A DNA stretch of 64,000 nucleotides from Styela clava (GCF_964204865.1 NC_135262.1:5456001-5520000), one strand, 5' to 3'. Shown: positions 12,751 to 31,082, numbered from the stretch's first letter. Program-made: numbers and translations. The notes: generated from the sequence alone by a model not told the origin.

Positions 12751-13275
12751 GGGCTTTTTTAAATCACAAATTTTCTGTATTTTTTATTGAAATATCCCTT
12801 GCATCGCCGCGAAACTACGCCAAAACGTTGCATTCACGCAGCTGGAAATATAATTTCAAAGATATAAGTAAAAAAATTTGTTTTGACTTTTACTTCTATT
12901 GCGTACATTTATCTCCACCAAAGTCATAAGATTTTTCCCGGAATGTTTCTACAGGGGTGGTAGCACAAAAGTCATATTGGGGTGTCAAAATAGGGCTGAC
13001 GAAATGCGGTCGTTGCGTGTCAAATTAGGGGTGACGAAATAGGGTCGACAAGGGCTTGTTTTAAATCAAATTTTTTCCGTATTTTTTATTGAAATACCCC
13101 TTGCATCGCCACGAAACTACGCCAAAACGTTACATTCTGGCAGCTGCACATGCAGCCGGAATTATAATTTCAAAAATGTAAGTAAAATTTTTTATTTTGA
13201 CTTTTACTTCTATTGCGTACATATATCGCCACGTTTGTATCTCCACCAAAGTCATAGGATTCTACCCGAAATGTT
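12751..13275. repeat. Direct duplication, about 200-bp units with about 300-bp period
   Basis: Units at about 12751-12948 and 13052-13275 share GTATTTTTTATTGAAATA, then CTTGCATCGCC.CGAAACTACG, TGACTTTTACTTCTATTGCG and TCTCCACCAAAGTCATA. The linker (12960-13050) itself contains two copies of a TAGGG.TGACGAAAT.GGGTCG word. No coding capacity is evident. Confidence 0.75.
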
Positions 13276-13659
13276 CAGCCGAGATATCAGAGAGACGTTT
13301 TGAGCAAGAAAAATCATGAAAATTAGCTCACGAGCCTCCTACAAATGCAATTAGATCAAGTGCAGTGCTTCGGCAAAACGAGTGGCCTGCGATAATGAAG
13401 AATATGCTTATATCGGCGGTAATCTACTGATATAAACGATGAGAAAACCAAGCCTAGTTTTTGTTAATTATAAAAGTCCTCTAATGCAAAGACGCCACAA
13501 CTAATCTTTTATGACGCCATAATATGAATTTCGAGTTCATGTATTGACATTTTTTCATAAAATGATGGCAATATTACGGTCATACTGTTCAGTTTATTTA
13601 TGCTCGGCATACTTTGTTTTCATGGTCGAAGTGATAAAGTTTTTCAAGGGTATACAAAT

Positions 13660-13770
13660 TCATTTATTCGAGCGCATTTCAATTCTCGAACGGTGGTTTC
13701 ATTGCAGGGTCATTCACATAATGGCTTATCGGTTGCGTCTTACTGCGCCAACCACTGAACTACAGCTTGA
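13660..13770 (-). mobile_element. Degraded tRNA-SINE head
   Basis: Minus-strand sequence resembles a tRNA promoter: A-box-like GTAGTTCAGTGGTTGGCGCA and B-box-like CGTTCGAGAATTG about 50 nt later. The body beyond is not recognisable. A 121-codon plus-strand ORF across it is therefore probably not a gene. Confidence 0.4.
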
Positions 13771-15220
13771 GAAGGTGTGCATGAGCCTCTATCGATATTT
13801 GTGGCGTTTTGAAAGATTTATTGCAAATAGGAAGCGCTCGGCGAGTTTTTACATCCATTTTTCTTCGACCTATTTAATACAAAAAAATCAAATAGTACAG
13901 CCATTTTGAACAAAACAGGCAAAACAAAAACTCGATTTAAAGCAATTGTTTCAAAACAATTCTTTTTGAACAAATCCCTATCTACGGTTGCAAGTTGTTT
14001 TTTGTATGTTTCCAGGTTTAGCTTGAATGTTGAGCGATGGAAGTCCAAATATATCGCGTGCAGACTTATAATGTATCTGTAAATTACCGATAATGAAGAC
14101 AATAGCGTAGCCAGCCCAAATATTTTTTTTGGGAGGAAGAGGGTCAATTTTATTATCCAATTTGATGCTTACTCGCGCATTTCGCTGAGAGCGAGGCCAA
14201 GTACAAAAAGCCACTGATATATGACGAATATTTAAGAAGCTTTTATTTGATTTTTATGACTTTTTATGTTGATTTTGAGTGTATATAGAGGTCTTTTTAG
14301 ATCCCAAATCCGGTATAAAACATTAGCGAAACGTGGAAAGTCTTCTTGATCCGAGGCTACGATCCATACCGACCACTAATTGCAATGCAAATAGACTAAA
14401 AACGATTTAAACAACGGCGAGAACACTCAACATCAAACGGGTCAGTGATCTTAATGTTGAATATATTTGAAATGTAATAGGAGGGAATACTTGTGTCGAC
14501 ATGTTATTTGTTTTTGAAAAAATATTACGTGGGTCGCCGGTTCCCACTGTACTTTACTGCAATAAAATCTCTACAGTATTTTCCTGCACTGGGATTAGTC
14601 AGTACCTCCGACGGTAGTCGATATCAGATGTTCTTGTACAAATATCGATCGAACAACATATTGGGGAATTACGCTGTCAATTTGGCATTGACCCGAGGTC
14701 ATAATTATACGTCACTTGTTAACACAGCGGGCGGTGTACAATGTAACAACCCGAATGTTTCTTGTCTACGAATAATATAATACGCGGTCTAGGTGTTAAA
14801 AATATGTTCTCTATGTTTTTGAATGTGATAAAAAATGGACCATGCATGTTTACTGCAAACATCAGCAAAATATTTCACCACCTCGCGTGCCAATGTGTTC
14901 ACCTTCAAATTATTATTGTCTATTCGTTCTATCGGTTCTATTCAATTTGTAAGCTCACAGCATAATCAACCTACCTTTTGGATTCGTAATTTGGAAGGGT
15001 TTTACTCAGAGTCTGAACAACCAATGTCACCCAAACATTTTCAGAAGGCGCGGATGAACTTGACGCCATAACTCTCTCAACTATTCAACAACTTTTTGTA
15101 AATGGAATCAATTCATACCACCTGCTTGCAAATTAAGACCAGTTCTTCGATAACCAAAATTGTGGTTGTTTTAATAAGCGCATGCTTTACCTAGGATGGA
15201 GGATAGAATTTCCATATTTA

Positions 15221-15524
15221 TCCCGCGGGAAAGGAAAGTCGATAAGACGGCTTAATCATATGGCGAACCACTGCCTTTCGTCCGGGTACCATTCCATGTC
15301 GGGTATGGGATTAGTTAGTTAATTGTTTTCGGAAGCATGGACTTGATGTTGGAGGAAGCCGTAACCGACCGGCTGTTACGTGAAGCACCCTACGGCGGCG
15401 AGGAGTCCAGCAATCCTCTCGTACATAACTATCCTCGCATGGGATTCGAACCTGCGAACCCACGCAGAGTATGCGGTGGCTAGCGTATTCCTAACGCCTA
15501 GCCGATGAGTCACGCCGCCGCGCC
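15221..15524 (-). mobile_element. tRNA-derived SINE, best-preserved copy
   Basis: Read on the minus strand it starts GGCGCGGCGGCGTGACTCAT, has an A-box-like CATCGGCTAGGCGTTAGG and a perfect B box (GGTTCGAATCCC). The family body follows (GGATTGCTGGACTCCTCGCC, then CGGTTACGGCTTCCTCC) and it ends in the GACTTTCCTTTCCCGCGGGA tail. About 304 bp, no coding capacity. Confidence 0.85.
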
Positions 15525-17345
15525 TACTGTCTACTAGTGACTCTAGTTATTTTCAAAATTCCCCAGGCTAATTTTCGGAACAGCACGTTCTACGCTGAAA
15601 TAGGGAATTCCCGTCCATCTGTTGGTCTTATAACTCTTCAATTAATATAACCCGTACTATATAATTTTTCATAAGTGGTGTCAGTCATACCGTACTCGCC
15701 GTCAAAATCCAATTTTTTGAATTAGATATTAGAACTTCGGGTGTCGATAACCAGCTTTGGTTCCCCGCGAATTACTTTCGCCAGAAAAACTGTGTAATTA
15801 TCATTTTCTTGTAATTTGTGCTGGTGCGATATTTTTTTACTGGTTGGAAAAAATACACTCGATCTTGGCTAGCTATAACCAGTTTGGCATCAACAACATC
15901 AAGCTAAAACTGACTTGACAAACCTTGAATTAAACACAGAAAGAAGAGCTCAAAATAAACAGTTTCTTTGCAACCTTTATTTACAAATCCACACCGCATT
16001 CCTTCAACGACAGTAAATTCCACACAAAACGCAGGTTTAATATAAACAAAAATGCAAAAAACTAATTAAGGGTTAACCACTAATTCAAATAAAAAATAAT
16101 CTTCATTACGATCATCAATTACTCGTGGACATAATTTGAATGCAAAATGCTCTTTGATTCTGTGGTGCAGAATACCGAGCAAGGAGTCTCGGACATTTTT
16201 TCATAATATCAGAAACATGAAGAATCTTCTTCTTATTCATTATACAATGATGGGCAGCCGATTGAGCAGTTTCGATTCAATTTTGAACCTGACAAGTATG
16301 TTGCCTGTTGTCAGACATGAGCACAAGATAAGTGGATTATGGACCAGTAAGATGAAATACATTAGTACTAAATTATTTTAGTCAGGGTACTTAATTCTTG
16401 AGAATCTAGAATTCATTTTGTCATAGGAAATGATCAAGTTAAAACATAATCATAATTTTCAGATTATATCATATTTTCTTACATGATCGTGCACCCAAGA
16501 AATTTCAAAATATGAAGGAAGAATATGCCATAAACTAGCCATAAGCAACAATAAGATTCTGGCCTAAATCTACAGTGCAGCGGTTTTCTGTGGTTGAGAG
16601 GGATTTTTGAAAAGCAAGTTTTACTTTTGACAAAATGAAAAGAAATGATTAAAAAAAATTGGTTTCAAATTATCTGTGAAGTATTCAAATAATATTGTTG
16701 TTGCATCTTGAACATTTTTATTCATATTATGCCAGGGATTGACCAGAAGATTCGGAACAGAGAACACCAAACAATGTATGGGTAAATACAACTTAAGAAG
16801 TCTTGACTCATATTATCAGTCACTTTTCCAATTTGTTATTTAATAAGTCCTGAGATTTTGCGGAACAATATTTAAACATGATTTCCTGTTAGTAAAGCAA
16901 TGACTAGAAATACGAAAACGTTTTTATAGTTGTATATCGCTTTGCCGCAAAAAAATGTCAGGATTGGGACACATCGTGTATTCCCAATGAAATTAGGAAT
17001 TTCATTTGCTTAAAATTGCAAAATCAGAAACGTTTGAAAAATTTATCGTCTTCAGAAAAATTAGATACGCATAGGTTGTGGCCTGAATTATCAATGTGAA
17101 ACAACAGTAACCATATGTAAATAATTTTCTCAATTTGTCGGGAAAATTTTTTTTTTGCAAAACTTTGTGTATGCTCGAAATTAAAAGGCAAATTAATATA
17201 ATAAACAATCAACAAAAATACAGGATTTTAGAAGAATCAGATCAAGAATATCATTGAAACATAATGAAAGATTTAAATCATTATCTCTAGCAAATTATTT
17301 GTTACAATTTGCAAGCAAACTGCATTTAGATGATAAATTGACATC

Positions 17346-17351
17346 TTTATT
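17346..17351 (-). terminator. Likely PDCD4 poly(A) signal
   Basis: AATAAA on the minus strand, about 220 nt downstream of the PDCD4 stop. It is the first such hexamer after the stop in the sense orientation, and suggests a short 3' UTR. Confidence 0.45.
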
Positions 17352-17570
17352 AAACCATAATCATCATCGCTCATAATATGTGAAAGGGTACAGTGCAAAA
17401 GACGAAATATTTTTTGATAACTGAGTAAAAATATTGTAAAGAGAATTTTTTTCCACAGTTTGTAGTTTCCTGGAACTTATCGCATAGAACAAGCATTGAG
17501 ATTTACCGTGCCACCTACAGAAATCAATAAAAACATAAAACCTCAACAAAATCACCGACAAGCATGTTGT

Positions 17571-18956
17571 CTATGCTAAGTCAAAAAAGCGATCGCCATA
17601 TTTTCCTCCGCTGAATCTCCCATGATCGCCTTCGCTGACAAACCGCTTACGACTTTTTGTTGGCACAGACATCATCAGTTTTGCATCAATAATTTGGAGA
17701 TCATGACATTTCTTCACAAAATTTTGCAGCTGTGGATATGCCTTCGGAACATCGATACTCAGGTCTGATATTTCTCCATAGACTCTCTTAAATCCATGCA
17801 CGAGCTGGTCTGCAGTAACAACGACAGTATCAGCGAGTCTTTTGAAAAGGTGGACCATCATATTTGCAGAGCGTTCATTGCTTAACTCAATCAACATAAT
17901 GATAGCCTCGTAAACGACCTCGTGATTAAAATGAGGGACATCGAGGTCTGTTATGCAACGTATTGCTTCCTCGGAATCACCAGATGACAAATATTCTTTC
18001 AACAACAGATTAATTTTCTTTTTGAGTAAAATCATGGGTTGGTTTCCACCTCCGACTCCCCAAATGTGACTCAAATTATAATGCGGAATACTCAAGAGCA
18101 AACGCGCTTCTTTTGCGCAAGACTTTCCGTATTCGTCATCATTCAGAGAAGCAGCTTCAATAATTCGGCTCAAAATTTTCTCTTCGATTATCTTTTCTGA
18201 AATTGCACGAGCCAGAAATCTTCCAAGTACTTTTGCTGCATCAGGAGTATCGAGTACCAGCTCAGGTAAACTATCACAAAGATCTAAGAAAGCATGACTC
18301 AAATCTTCGGCGTTTGCATAATATATTATCTTGGAAGCATTTTCCCCGCTGTCATTTTTTGATGACAATGGTGCGACTAATCTTTTCAACAACAGAGATG
18401 CCAGCTCTCGGAATTCATTCTTCTTCTCCATAGCGAGTGTTATCAACACCACAATCACCATGTATTTGCGATCGGATACATTAAGACCTTCAACCGATTC
18501 ATGGACTTCATCCTGCTGTCCATGTTCAAAATATTCTTTGATAATTGGTTGTAAAGTCTTTATAATTTCATCTTCACTCCACACTGGTGTGACAGGCTTG
18601 TACATAATATCGTTGTCTTGCTCTTCTGAATCATAATTTGGATCTTTATTATCCATAACACCGTCAGTTAATAATTCCTCGCCGGGTCGGCCCCATGTTC
18701 CTTTTCCCCCTCCACCACCTTTCTTTGGCAATCCCCTGCCATAAATTGTGCGGGATTTACGATCACCTATTTTTCCTGCACGTTTTACTGCGCCGTTTGA
18801 CACTCCATTACCATTTCCAGACTCAGAGTGTCTGCTGTTCTGGCTATTTGATGAATCTTTGCGCGTACGTCTCTTTTCTTTAGCTTTTGCCGCTTCAGCG
18901 TCCATTTTTACTTCCACTTTGGCATCACCACTGCCTTCTTTTTTATCGGTATCCAT
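17571..18956 (-). CDS. PDCD4: PDCD4, programmed cell death protein 4 (single exon)
   Basis: A 461-residue intact frame. PDCD4 is a tumour-suppressor-type translation repressor: its two MA3 domains bind the helicase eIF4A and block its assembly into eIF4F. Seen: a charged, Ser/Lys-rich N-terminal third, the diagnostic YGRGLPKKGGGGGKGTWGRP block (residues 72-91) and a DPNYDSEEQDN acidic linker. MA3-1 spans about 129-250 and MA3-2 about 310-430. The C-terminus RKRFVSEGD (437-445) matches the conserved basic phosphosite region of vertebrate PDCD4. Length is close to the vertebrate protein (about 469). The start is the first ATG of the frame and gives a conventional N-terminus. The gene has no introns although vertebrate PDCD4 is multi-exon and its neighbours here are split. 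It is divergent from DHX33, 1.0 kb away. Confidence 0.97.
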   Translation of the reverse strand: MDTDKKEGSGDAKVEVKMDAEAAKAKEKRRTRKDSSNSQNSRHSESGNGNGVSNGAVKRAGKIGDRKSRTIYGRGLPKKGGGGGKGTWGRPGEELLTDGVMDNKDPNYDSEEQDNDIMYKPVTPVWSEDEIIKTLQPIIKEYFEHGQQDEVHESVEGLNVSDRKYMVIVVLITLAMEKKNEFRELASLLLKRLVAPLSSKNDSGENASKIIYYANAEDLSHAFLDLCDSLPELVLDTPDAAKVLGRFLARAISEKIIEEKILSRIIEAASLNDDEYGKSCAKEARLLLSIPHYNLSHIWGVGGGNQPMILLKKKINLLLKEYLSSGDSEEAIRCITDLDVPHFNHEVVYEAIIMLIELSNERSANMMVHLFKRLADTVVVTADQLVHGFKRVYGEISDLSIDVPKAYPQLQNFVKKCHDLQIIDAKLMMSVPTKSRKRFVSEGDHGRFSGGKYGDRFFDLA

Positions 18957-19976
18957 TCTTCCCTTTGTACTTTACTTTACAATACCAAATACCGACCAAA
19001 CAAACACAGCCAAGCTTTTAAAGTTTTAATTTGTCCTGCAAACTTGTTTTCATGAATCGTTCGATAACCTCCGTTCACTTTGCACAGCAGATCAACAACT
19101 TTGCAGACACTCGCGCTTTGCGTGCACACTCCGTCGTAAACAATGGTTGAGAATAGAAAATGGGTATGACATGCGGAAATTGTCATTTTCTATGAATTTA
19201 TATTTCTGTTCATTTTGAAATTACACATAAAAATATCTGTACAAAGCTGTATCTGAGGTTATAATGGTTTTAGACGCAATAAATTATAATTTTAGTGACA
19301 AAAAATACAGACGAAAAAATAAATTCAACTATACTGCCACTGGAATGAATATAAATACAAGTATAAAATTGAAAATTAGTTTTGCGTAACTACAAATGTC
19401 TTTATTATTATCCCCAATTCAAGAATATTGATCAATCTGGAAATATTGGCTTTTCCAGTTTTTTTTAATGTGCTTTAGGTTCGCATTTGTCTAGGGAGAG
19501 CCGTATAAATAAAATTGCAATGATCGTATTTGCTCAAAATTGCAATCACTGAATAAATCTAGGATACAATAATAAAAGAGATAGAAAGTCCGATTTATTA
19601 TTGTTTATACAATAATAATACAATCCATCCTGTCCATACCACAGCAATTTTATTTCTGTTACATTTTTTTCACTGTATGTATTTTGGTTGATAAAATAAT
19701 AAATATATCTCTCTATCTCTCTCTACTATACTCCATCTTATAATGGGGTTCAAATAATTTCCCGGATTTCATCAATTCTGTTTTTTTACGATTCGTAAAC
19801 ACACACGTAGCCACCATGGCGTGATGTGATGTCATAATCAAAATACCAAACCACGTGTTCTGTGACGCCATTCATAAGGAAGTATACAGATTTAGTTTCT
19901 GTGGTTTGCGTAGTTTAAAGAGACTAGTTTCCATTATGCCAAGTGACTAACAAAGCTAAAATAGATTGACTTAGTA
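18957..19976. promoter_or_regulatory. Divergent intergenic region PDCD4 / DHX33
   Basis: This 1,020-bp region separates two start codons facing away from each other, so it should hold both promoters. Near the DHX33 side are a palindromic E-box CACGTG (19852-19857), a CRE-like TGATGTCATAA (about 19827-19837) and TGTGACGCCA, all 110-150 bp before the ATG. A short CT-rich microsatellite lies at about 19708-19735. No TATA box is obvious. Function is inferred from position only. Confidence 0.45.
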
Positions 19977-25726
<5,750 letters not shown>

Positions 25727-26524
25727 GGATGGCCAACTTTTCGCGTTATCTCAAAAATGCTGTGTCACACGCTCGTCCTTTATCTCCATGTTGCATGAGT
25801 TAGGATAGATATATATTATGGTGAAAATGGTTGAAGTTAAGTATGTGGAGTGAAATCATGATATGTTCAGGTATGATATGATACTTGGCGAAAGGTCAAA
25901 GCAGGGGTGTACAACCTTCAATACCTGAGGGCCTGATACAAATACCTGGGCTTCATCACGGGCCTCATAGGCTTTCTAGTAGTAAAAAGCATTGTAACAT
26001 CATAGGCATAGATAATGAATTTGTGACGCAAAGGGATTAGAATTACCCACATGTACCAGATTAAAGTAAATTCATTGCGCGGTCTGCGCATTCAAAACTG
26101 CCAAGTGGGCAACATGTTGCACGCTCCCCCAATGTAAAGTATTCATTTGAAGTACGATACACAAAATGTGTACATTTTTGAGACACGCATCTTCTTTTAT
26201 TAATATTTGCGCTCTTGTTTTGAGCTGTACTTGGATTGTGCTTAATGATAATCATATTTCTTGTTTTTCTATGTTTATTAAAGCCAAGTATGTTTGCAAA
26301 GGTACACTAACATTCGACATTGAAAAATATTGATCGAAACATGTATTGTATATAAATAATATTTTTGTTGGATTTGTACAGATTATGTATTTACTTCTTT
26401 TACTGATCGAAATAATGCCAATCAATTTTTTATTTTTACTTTTTAAAAAACTCACACACACTCAAATAATATGTCAAACCTTTCCTTAGATTTTTAAAAT
26501 AATTTATAAATCTATTACATCATA
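25727..26524. other. DHX33-TTC4 spacer
   Basis: About 800 bp between same-strand genes, too long for an ascidian-type operon gap. It holds the DHX33 3' UTR and the TTC4 promoter. CAGGGGTGTACAACCTTCAA at about 25902 looks like a hAT terminus (a matching opposite-type end, TTTGCACACCCCTG, occurs at about 37817-37830), but no partner end was found here. No other feature is seen. Confidence 0.5.
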
Positions 26525-29405
26525 ATGGCACAAATAAACAAGAGCCCAGATCCGATTCAAGAAGATGATAATGGTTTGGATGAAGATGACTTCGATAATG
26601 TAGGTTTATGTCATAGTTTGATACAATATTTTTGGATTTATCCAATTTTTAGCACCGAAATTTTGGTTAGTACTTATAGCACACCAGTTGTGCTTTATTT
26701 ATTATCAACTGAATTTCCTTTGTTGTCATTTTTTGTACTATGGTGAGGTCCAAAATAAATTGTCTATTTATCAAATGTATTTTATCTAAATTGTGACCAT
26801 CTTGATTAGAAACAAATGAAAAAGAATCATAAGTTTATTGTTAGTCATGACCACAGAAATTTGAAATTTTTATTTTCTCTTTATTTTTTTATGAAGTACC
26901 TAGCAACACATCCAGCATTTATGGACAAGGATCCAACTCCAGAAATGATTGAAAATAGTCCTTTGCTTCAGGTATGATCAATCAATATTGATGTATTAAC
27001 GTAATTATTGTTATATATAGGCGCTGTGTACCAATATGAAGGTAACTAATTTTGTTCGCTTAGTTTACATCAAGTTGTCAAGGGACTGAAACCTGTGGGC
27101 AGGGGCTATATTCACTTGGCTAACACAGACAGTTCCCGAACTCGTAATAGAACTAAAATAGGAAAATCGAAATAAAATTATGGCCTAACCTGGTAAACAA
27201 ACTACTGGAGTACCGTTATATATACAGGATGACCTTAAAAAACAAAGCCCAAAGGTCTGTTATTTGTAATAAAATGAAGCAAATTTATTCAACACTTAGA
27301 ACTGCTGTTTGTGTGTGATTGTACCCAAAAGTTTTAATAATCTATGACGCTTTGCACAAAAGTTATGCTACAAATGATACGAGTTTCGTTTTCAAAGTCC
27401 TTAAAATTTATGTCTAATCAATTCATTCAATTGAACTTGTGACTCGCAAGTTGTGACAACTGAGAAGGATAGAAAAAAAATTGGGCATTTTGATATATGT
27501 ATAATCACTTACTATAAAGGTCTTATATCATTAATTACCGATGCAAACTGGTTAAGTAAATATTACCTGTTCTCGGCTGAACCTTGTCAAATTTGTTAGT
27601 TCAGAATAAATTGACTATCTTATATATAACTGCTTTTTCCAGTTGTTCATTGAGATATAACTAATGTTTTATTAATTTTTACCAGGGTTTACAGCAACTA
27701 AAATACGAAGATGATGATGACACTCCAGAAACTCAGGCTCTTGCTTATAAAGAAGATGGAAATTGGCATTTCAAGAAAAAATTATATGCCCAAGCAGTCA
27801 GGTGAGATGGACCATGAGGGCTGTGGTGGCGCAGTTTGGCATATTTTCATTTTGTTATACATGAATGTAACTCTGATTGAATTGAAGTCGAAATTTTTAC
27901 GGAAACTCAAAAAAGTAGATCAAGTATTCTCAACAGTCAAAAGAGACTTAGAAACACTTGTTACATGAGAATAAATAAATTAAAAGTCAAGCAAGAGTAA
28001 AATGTTTGTAATATTATTATTCGAATTATCAAACTAGGCAACAATCTCATCCCTATAAAGTGCTGTCTCTTTGGCCCCCTGTATACACACCTGTTTAACA
28101 CATATACATTTTACTTACTGAATACTTGCATAGACCATGCTAAAGATGATGTTATGTAGGATTCCCCATGAATTATCTTTTCTTCCAGGGCTTATACCGT
28201 GGCTTTAAGAAAGCAATGTTCTGATAACACTCTGAACTCTACTCTCTATTCTAATCGAGCTGCAGCAAATTATTACTTGAAGAACTATCGGTCATCAATT
28301 GCTGATTCAATCAAGTAGGTTATTGTTTTCAATCTCTAAACTGATCATACTATAGTAATGGCTCTGTGTCTAGGATTATGGCAGGATACTAATTTGATAT
28401 TTAACTCGCGGCTTCATTGCAAAAATTGTGAATTCCATTGACAGTAGGAACTAACTTTGCAATCTTCTATGTGACCAACAGCCACATATATCTTCTTGCA
28501 AGCAAATTTATCACTGATGCAGTTTCAATTTACTCCCAGTTGGTACCCCTTGTTCCAACCTTTTTTTTTCAATTACAATCTCAAATTTTGTTTTTGACTT
28601 GATACTCATGAGAGTTGTTATTACAATTGGACACCAAATTTTTTGCAGAGCGTTAAATATTGAACCAACAAAAATCAAGTCACTTCTGAGAGGTGCTCTG
28701 TGTTGCGAAGCGCTGGAAAAACATGATGAGACTATTCGGTGGGCGAAAAAGATTGTTTCGATTGATGAAGACCACAAACAAGCTAAAGAATTGTTAGAAA
28801 GTGCACAAAAGAAATTTAAAATTGCTGAAAGGGATCGCAGAAAACGTGAAACGCAAGAAAGAATGAAACAGAAAAAAATGAAAGCCCTCATTGATGCGAT
28901 AAAAAACCGCAAAATCAAGTTGGATTTGAGCGACTTAAAACCTGAAAAAAATGAACTGCTATCTGAGGAAGATTCGTTAACATTATCAAGCGTCGATACC
29001 AGCAATCCTTCACACGCAAAAGTTCATTTTGAAGACGAATCATTAGATTGTTTAGCGGAAAAAGGCAGGCTAATATGGCCTGTATTGTTTTGTTATCCAG
29101 AATACCAAGTTTCTGAAATTGTTGAACAATTTCACGAAGATGCAACATTTGATGATCATTTGGATATTATGTTTGATGACCCACCCCCCTGGGATACGCA
29201 TAATTGTTATAAAGTCGGAAGCCTGGAAATTTATTATGAGAATAATGAAGGGAAATCGATTCGCAGGGTTTCTTCAAACTGCACTTTGGGTGATGTCTTG
29301 ACTTCTGAAAATATAATAGTAAAAGCTGGTACTCCAGTGTTCATTATATTGTCAAAGACTTCCACATTTAAAGATGTATTTTTGTCAAAATATCGTACAA
29401 GATGA
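26525..29405 (+). CDS. TTC4: TTC4, tetratricopeptide repeat co-chaperone (5 exons)
   Basis: Exons: 26525-26599, 26897-26971, 27686-27801, 28189-28314, 28649-29405; 1,149 nt, 382 residues (human 387). TTC4 (yeast Cns1) is an Hsp90/Hsp70 co-chaperone that binds the EEVD tails through its TPRs and supports translation and replication factors. Seen: an acidic N-terminus, the conserved HPAFM.KDPTPE and ENPLLQ-like segment (about 27-50), TPR1 about 70-103 (YKEDGNWHFKKKLYAQAV), TPR2 about 108-141 (LYSNRAAANYYLKNY) and TPR3 about 142-175. A charged helical linker (ERDRRKRETQERMKQKK) follows. The C-terminal wheel-type domain contains WPVLFCYPEYQ and FHEDATFDDHLDIMF. The exon 1/2 junction rests on a weak acceptor (TATGAAG); the rest are standard. 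It ends TGA at 29403-29405. Confidence 0.95.
27020..27214 (-). mobile_element. MITE family A copy in TTC4 intron 2
   Basis: It reads GGCGCTGTGTACCAATATGA at the left, the family middle in reverse orientation (AACTCGTAATAGAACTAAAA), and GGTAAACAAACTACTGGAGT at the right. Confidence 0.8.
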
Positions 29406-29446
29406 ATTTTTATGAAGCTTCTTAGTTTTCTACTGCCCATGCATGC

Positions 29447-29656
29447 GGTGCTCCAGAAGTGTGTGTATCAATATGGTGGTAACTAATTTTGTTCGCCCAC
29501 TTCACATCAAGTTGTGTAAAGGGACTGGAACCTATTGGCAGTGGATATATTCACTTGGCTAGCACAAACAGCCCCGAACTCGTAATAGAAATATAAAAAA
29601 TGATAACAAAAATCGGGATAAAATTATGGCCTAACTTGGTACACATACTACAATAG
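29447..29656 (-). mobile_element. MITE family A copy downstream of TTC4
   Basis: It runs from GGTGCTCCAGAAGTGTGTGT to GGTACACATACTACAATAG. The family core is present in reverse orientation, with TTTTGTTCGCCCACTTCACA and AGGGACTGGAACCTATTGGC. Confidence 0.82.
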
Positions 29657-30837
29657 TTAAGTGGTAGACCGCCAATGCTGCTTCGTCTCATAATATTGTT
29701 TGATTGATTTATCAATTTAAAAAAATATCACTGACATAAAATCATCTGAAATGTTTTGTGCAATAATGAAACACCTATTTGCCTAAAATTTGGGAAGATA
29801 TTAATGTGAAAATAAGACATGCTCATGTTTTGGGACTTTGCTCGCAAGTGCTGCCTTATTATACTGTATGACAACTTAAGCTAAATAAATAAAACAAACC
29901 TTTTAACAAAAAGTTTCAAATTTATCCAAATCGTGGTGGAACTAAAAATATTTCTGCATATCTGTTTGTGGATTTGATTGGATGCGGCTAGATTGGTTAC
30001 ACTTGACCAGAGGCGGGCAAGCATTGAGTCCCAAATTTGTAGGTTCAATGAAAATTTAAATGACAATTCTGTCAGATTCATGTCGCTCACGCTGACATTT
30101 CTATTTGTACATGTACAAGAACGTTAAGATTTTTGTGGCCCACATTAAGAAAAACTGTGTCCTTGAACGGAAATTTTTACCGTAGGGTCCAAGATGATTT
30201 TTGAGCTAAAACACAGCACTGGGGATATAGCCTACAGTTTCAAATTCCACTCAAATATTTTGATGGTAAGTGTGTTGCCTACAGCTGCTGCGTTGAACGT
30301 TTTATATTATTTGCCGAGACATTAATGGTTAAACTTATTACAAAAAATTTATTGTGTAACATTGACAACAAACCATCGCGGTTATTTAGAAGTCCGAGAT
30401 TGGAGATTTGCAAAAAGTTAATTCATATGTGCAACCAATAGTTGAGGGTCCAAGGTTGTCGGCTCCGCGGGCCACAATAGTGCCAAGAATAGGTAAACAG
30501 TGCAATACAAAACAAACACTTTTATTGTGCAAACATAGCTATCAGGCATAGCCATTCTAGGCTAATAGAATCTGCATTCAATATTTAGTTTTCTCTGATT
30601 TCTATATTGTTAGCAAATATTCCCGACCAGTTAGATAGCCGGATAACAATTAAGACTGCCAAGCACATCATTCAAATTGCAATTTCCCTAGCTGCCTTAA
30701 CACTATTTAATTGAGTGGTATAGTGATGACAGTATGTCAAAAGATTTTTCTGAATAATTTATGACGAAATGCGATTTTTCGATTACTCTCCGAAAGTGAC
30801 GCGGGCCACAGATAATGAAGCGGCAGGCCACATGTGG

Positions 30838-30866
30838 CCCGCGGGCCTGGGTTTGGACCACCCTGG
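30838..30866. mobile_element. Right terminus of a decayed hAT-like element
   Basis: GTGGCCCGCGGGCCTGGGTT followed by TGGACCACCCTGG resembles a hAT end (reverse complement CCAGGGTGGTCCAAACCC). A possible opposite end, CCAGAGGCGGGCAAGC, lies at about 30007-30023. The pairing is weak and no target duplication was established. Confidence 0.35.
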
Positions 30867-31082
30867 TTTATAACATGAAACAGTACTCTGCATTTATTGT
30901 GCCAAGAAACACAAAAGCAGTATTCATGGATCTAGATTTGAATCGACCTCATAGACCAAACAAATAAAATTTAGCTGGAATGAATCTTCGAGGAAAAACG
31001 TAAACCACAGGAATGTGCAGCAAACTGAAAAAGCAAGCGAATTATGTTCACGAGGCTGTCATCTATTTGAAGTAGCGCTGCT

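Larger units (their letters stand above)
10647..17570. other. Spacer between HMMR and PDCD4, repeat-rich, no confident gene
   Basis: About 6.9 kb. Recognised pieces are two TIR elements (10880-11228, 11421-11729), a direct duplication (12751-12948 and 13052-13275), a degraded tRNA-SINE head near 13660-13770, a full SINE (15221-15524) and the PDCD4 3' UTR (down to about 17346). Other ORFs of 60-120 codons lack splice context or known motifs, apart from the weak signal-peptide-like exon at 12528-12647. Positions 15525-17340 show nothing I can assign. Confidence 0.5.

Noticed and set aside
13544..13909. 121-codon plus-strand ORF
   Set aside because: Overlaps a degraded tRNA-SINE head, has no splice context and no known motif.
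14493..14780. 95-codon plus-strand ORF
   Set aside because: No recognised motif, no splice sites that join it to anything, in a repeat-rich spacer.
18331..18636. Plus-strand ORFs within PDCD4
   Set aside because: Antisense shadows of the PDCD4 coding exon.
28511..29005. 164-codon minus-strand ORF
   Set aside because: Antisense shadow of TTC4 exon 5.
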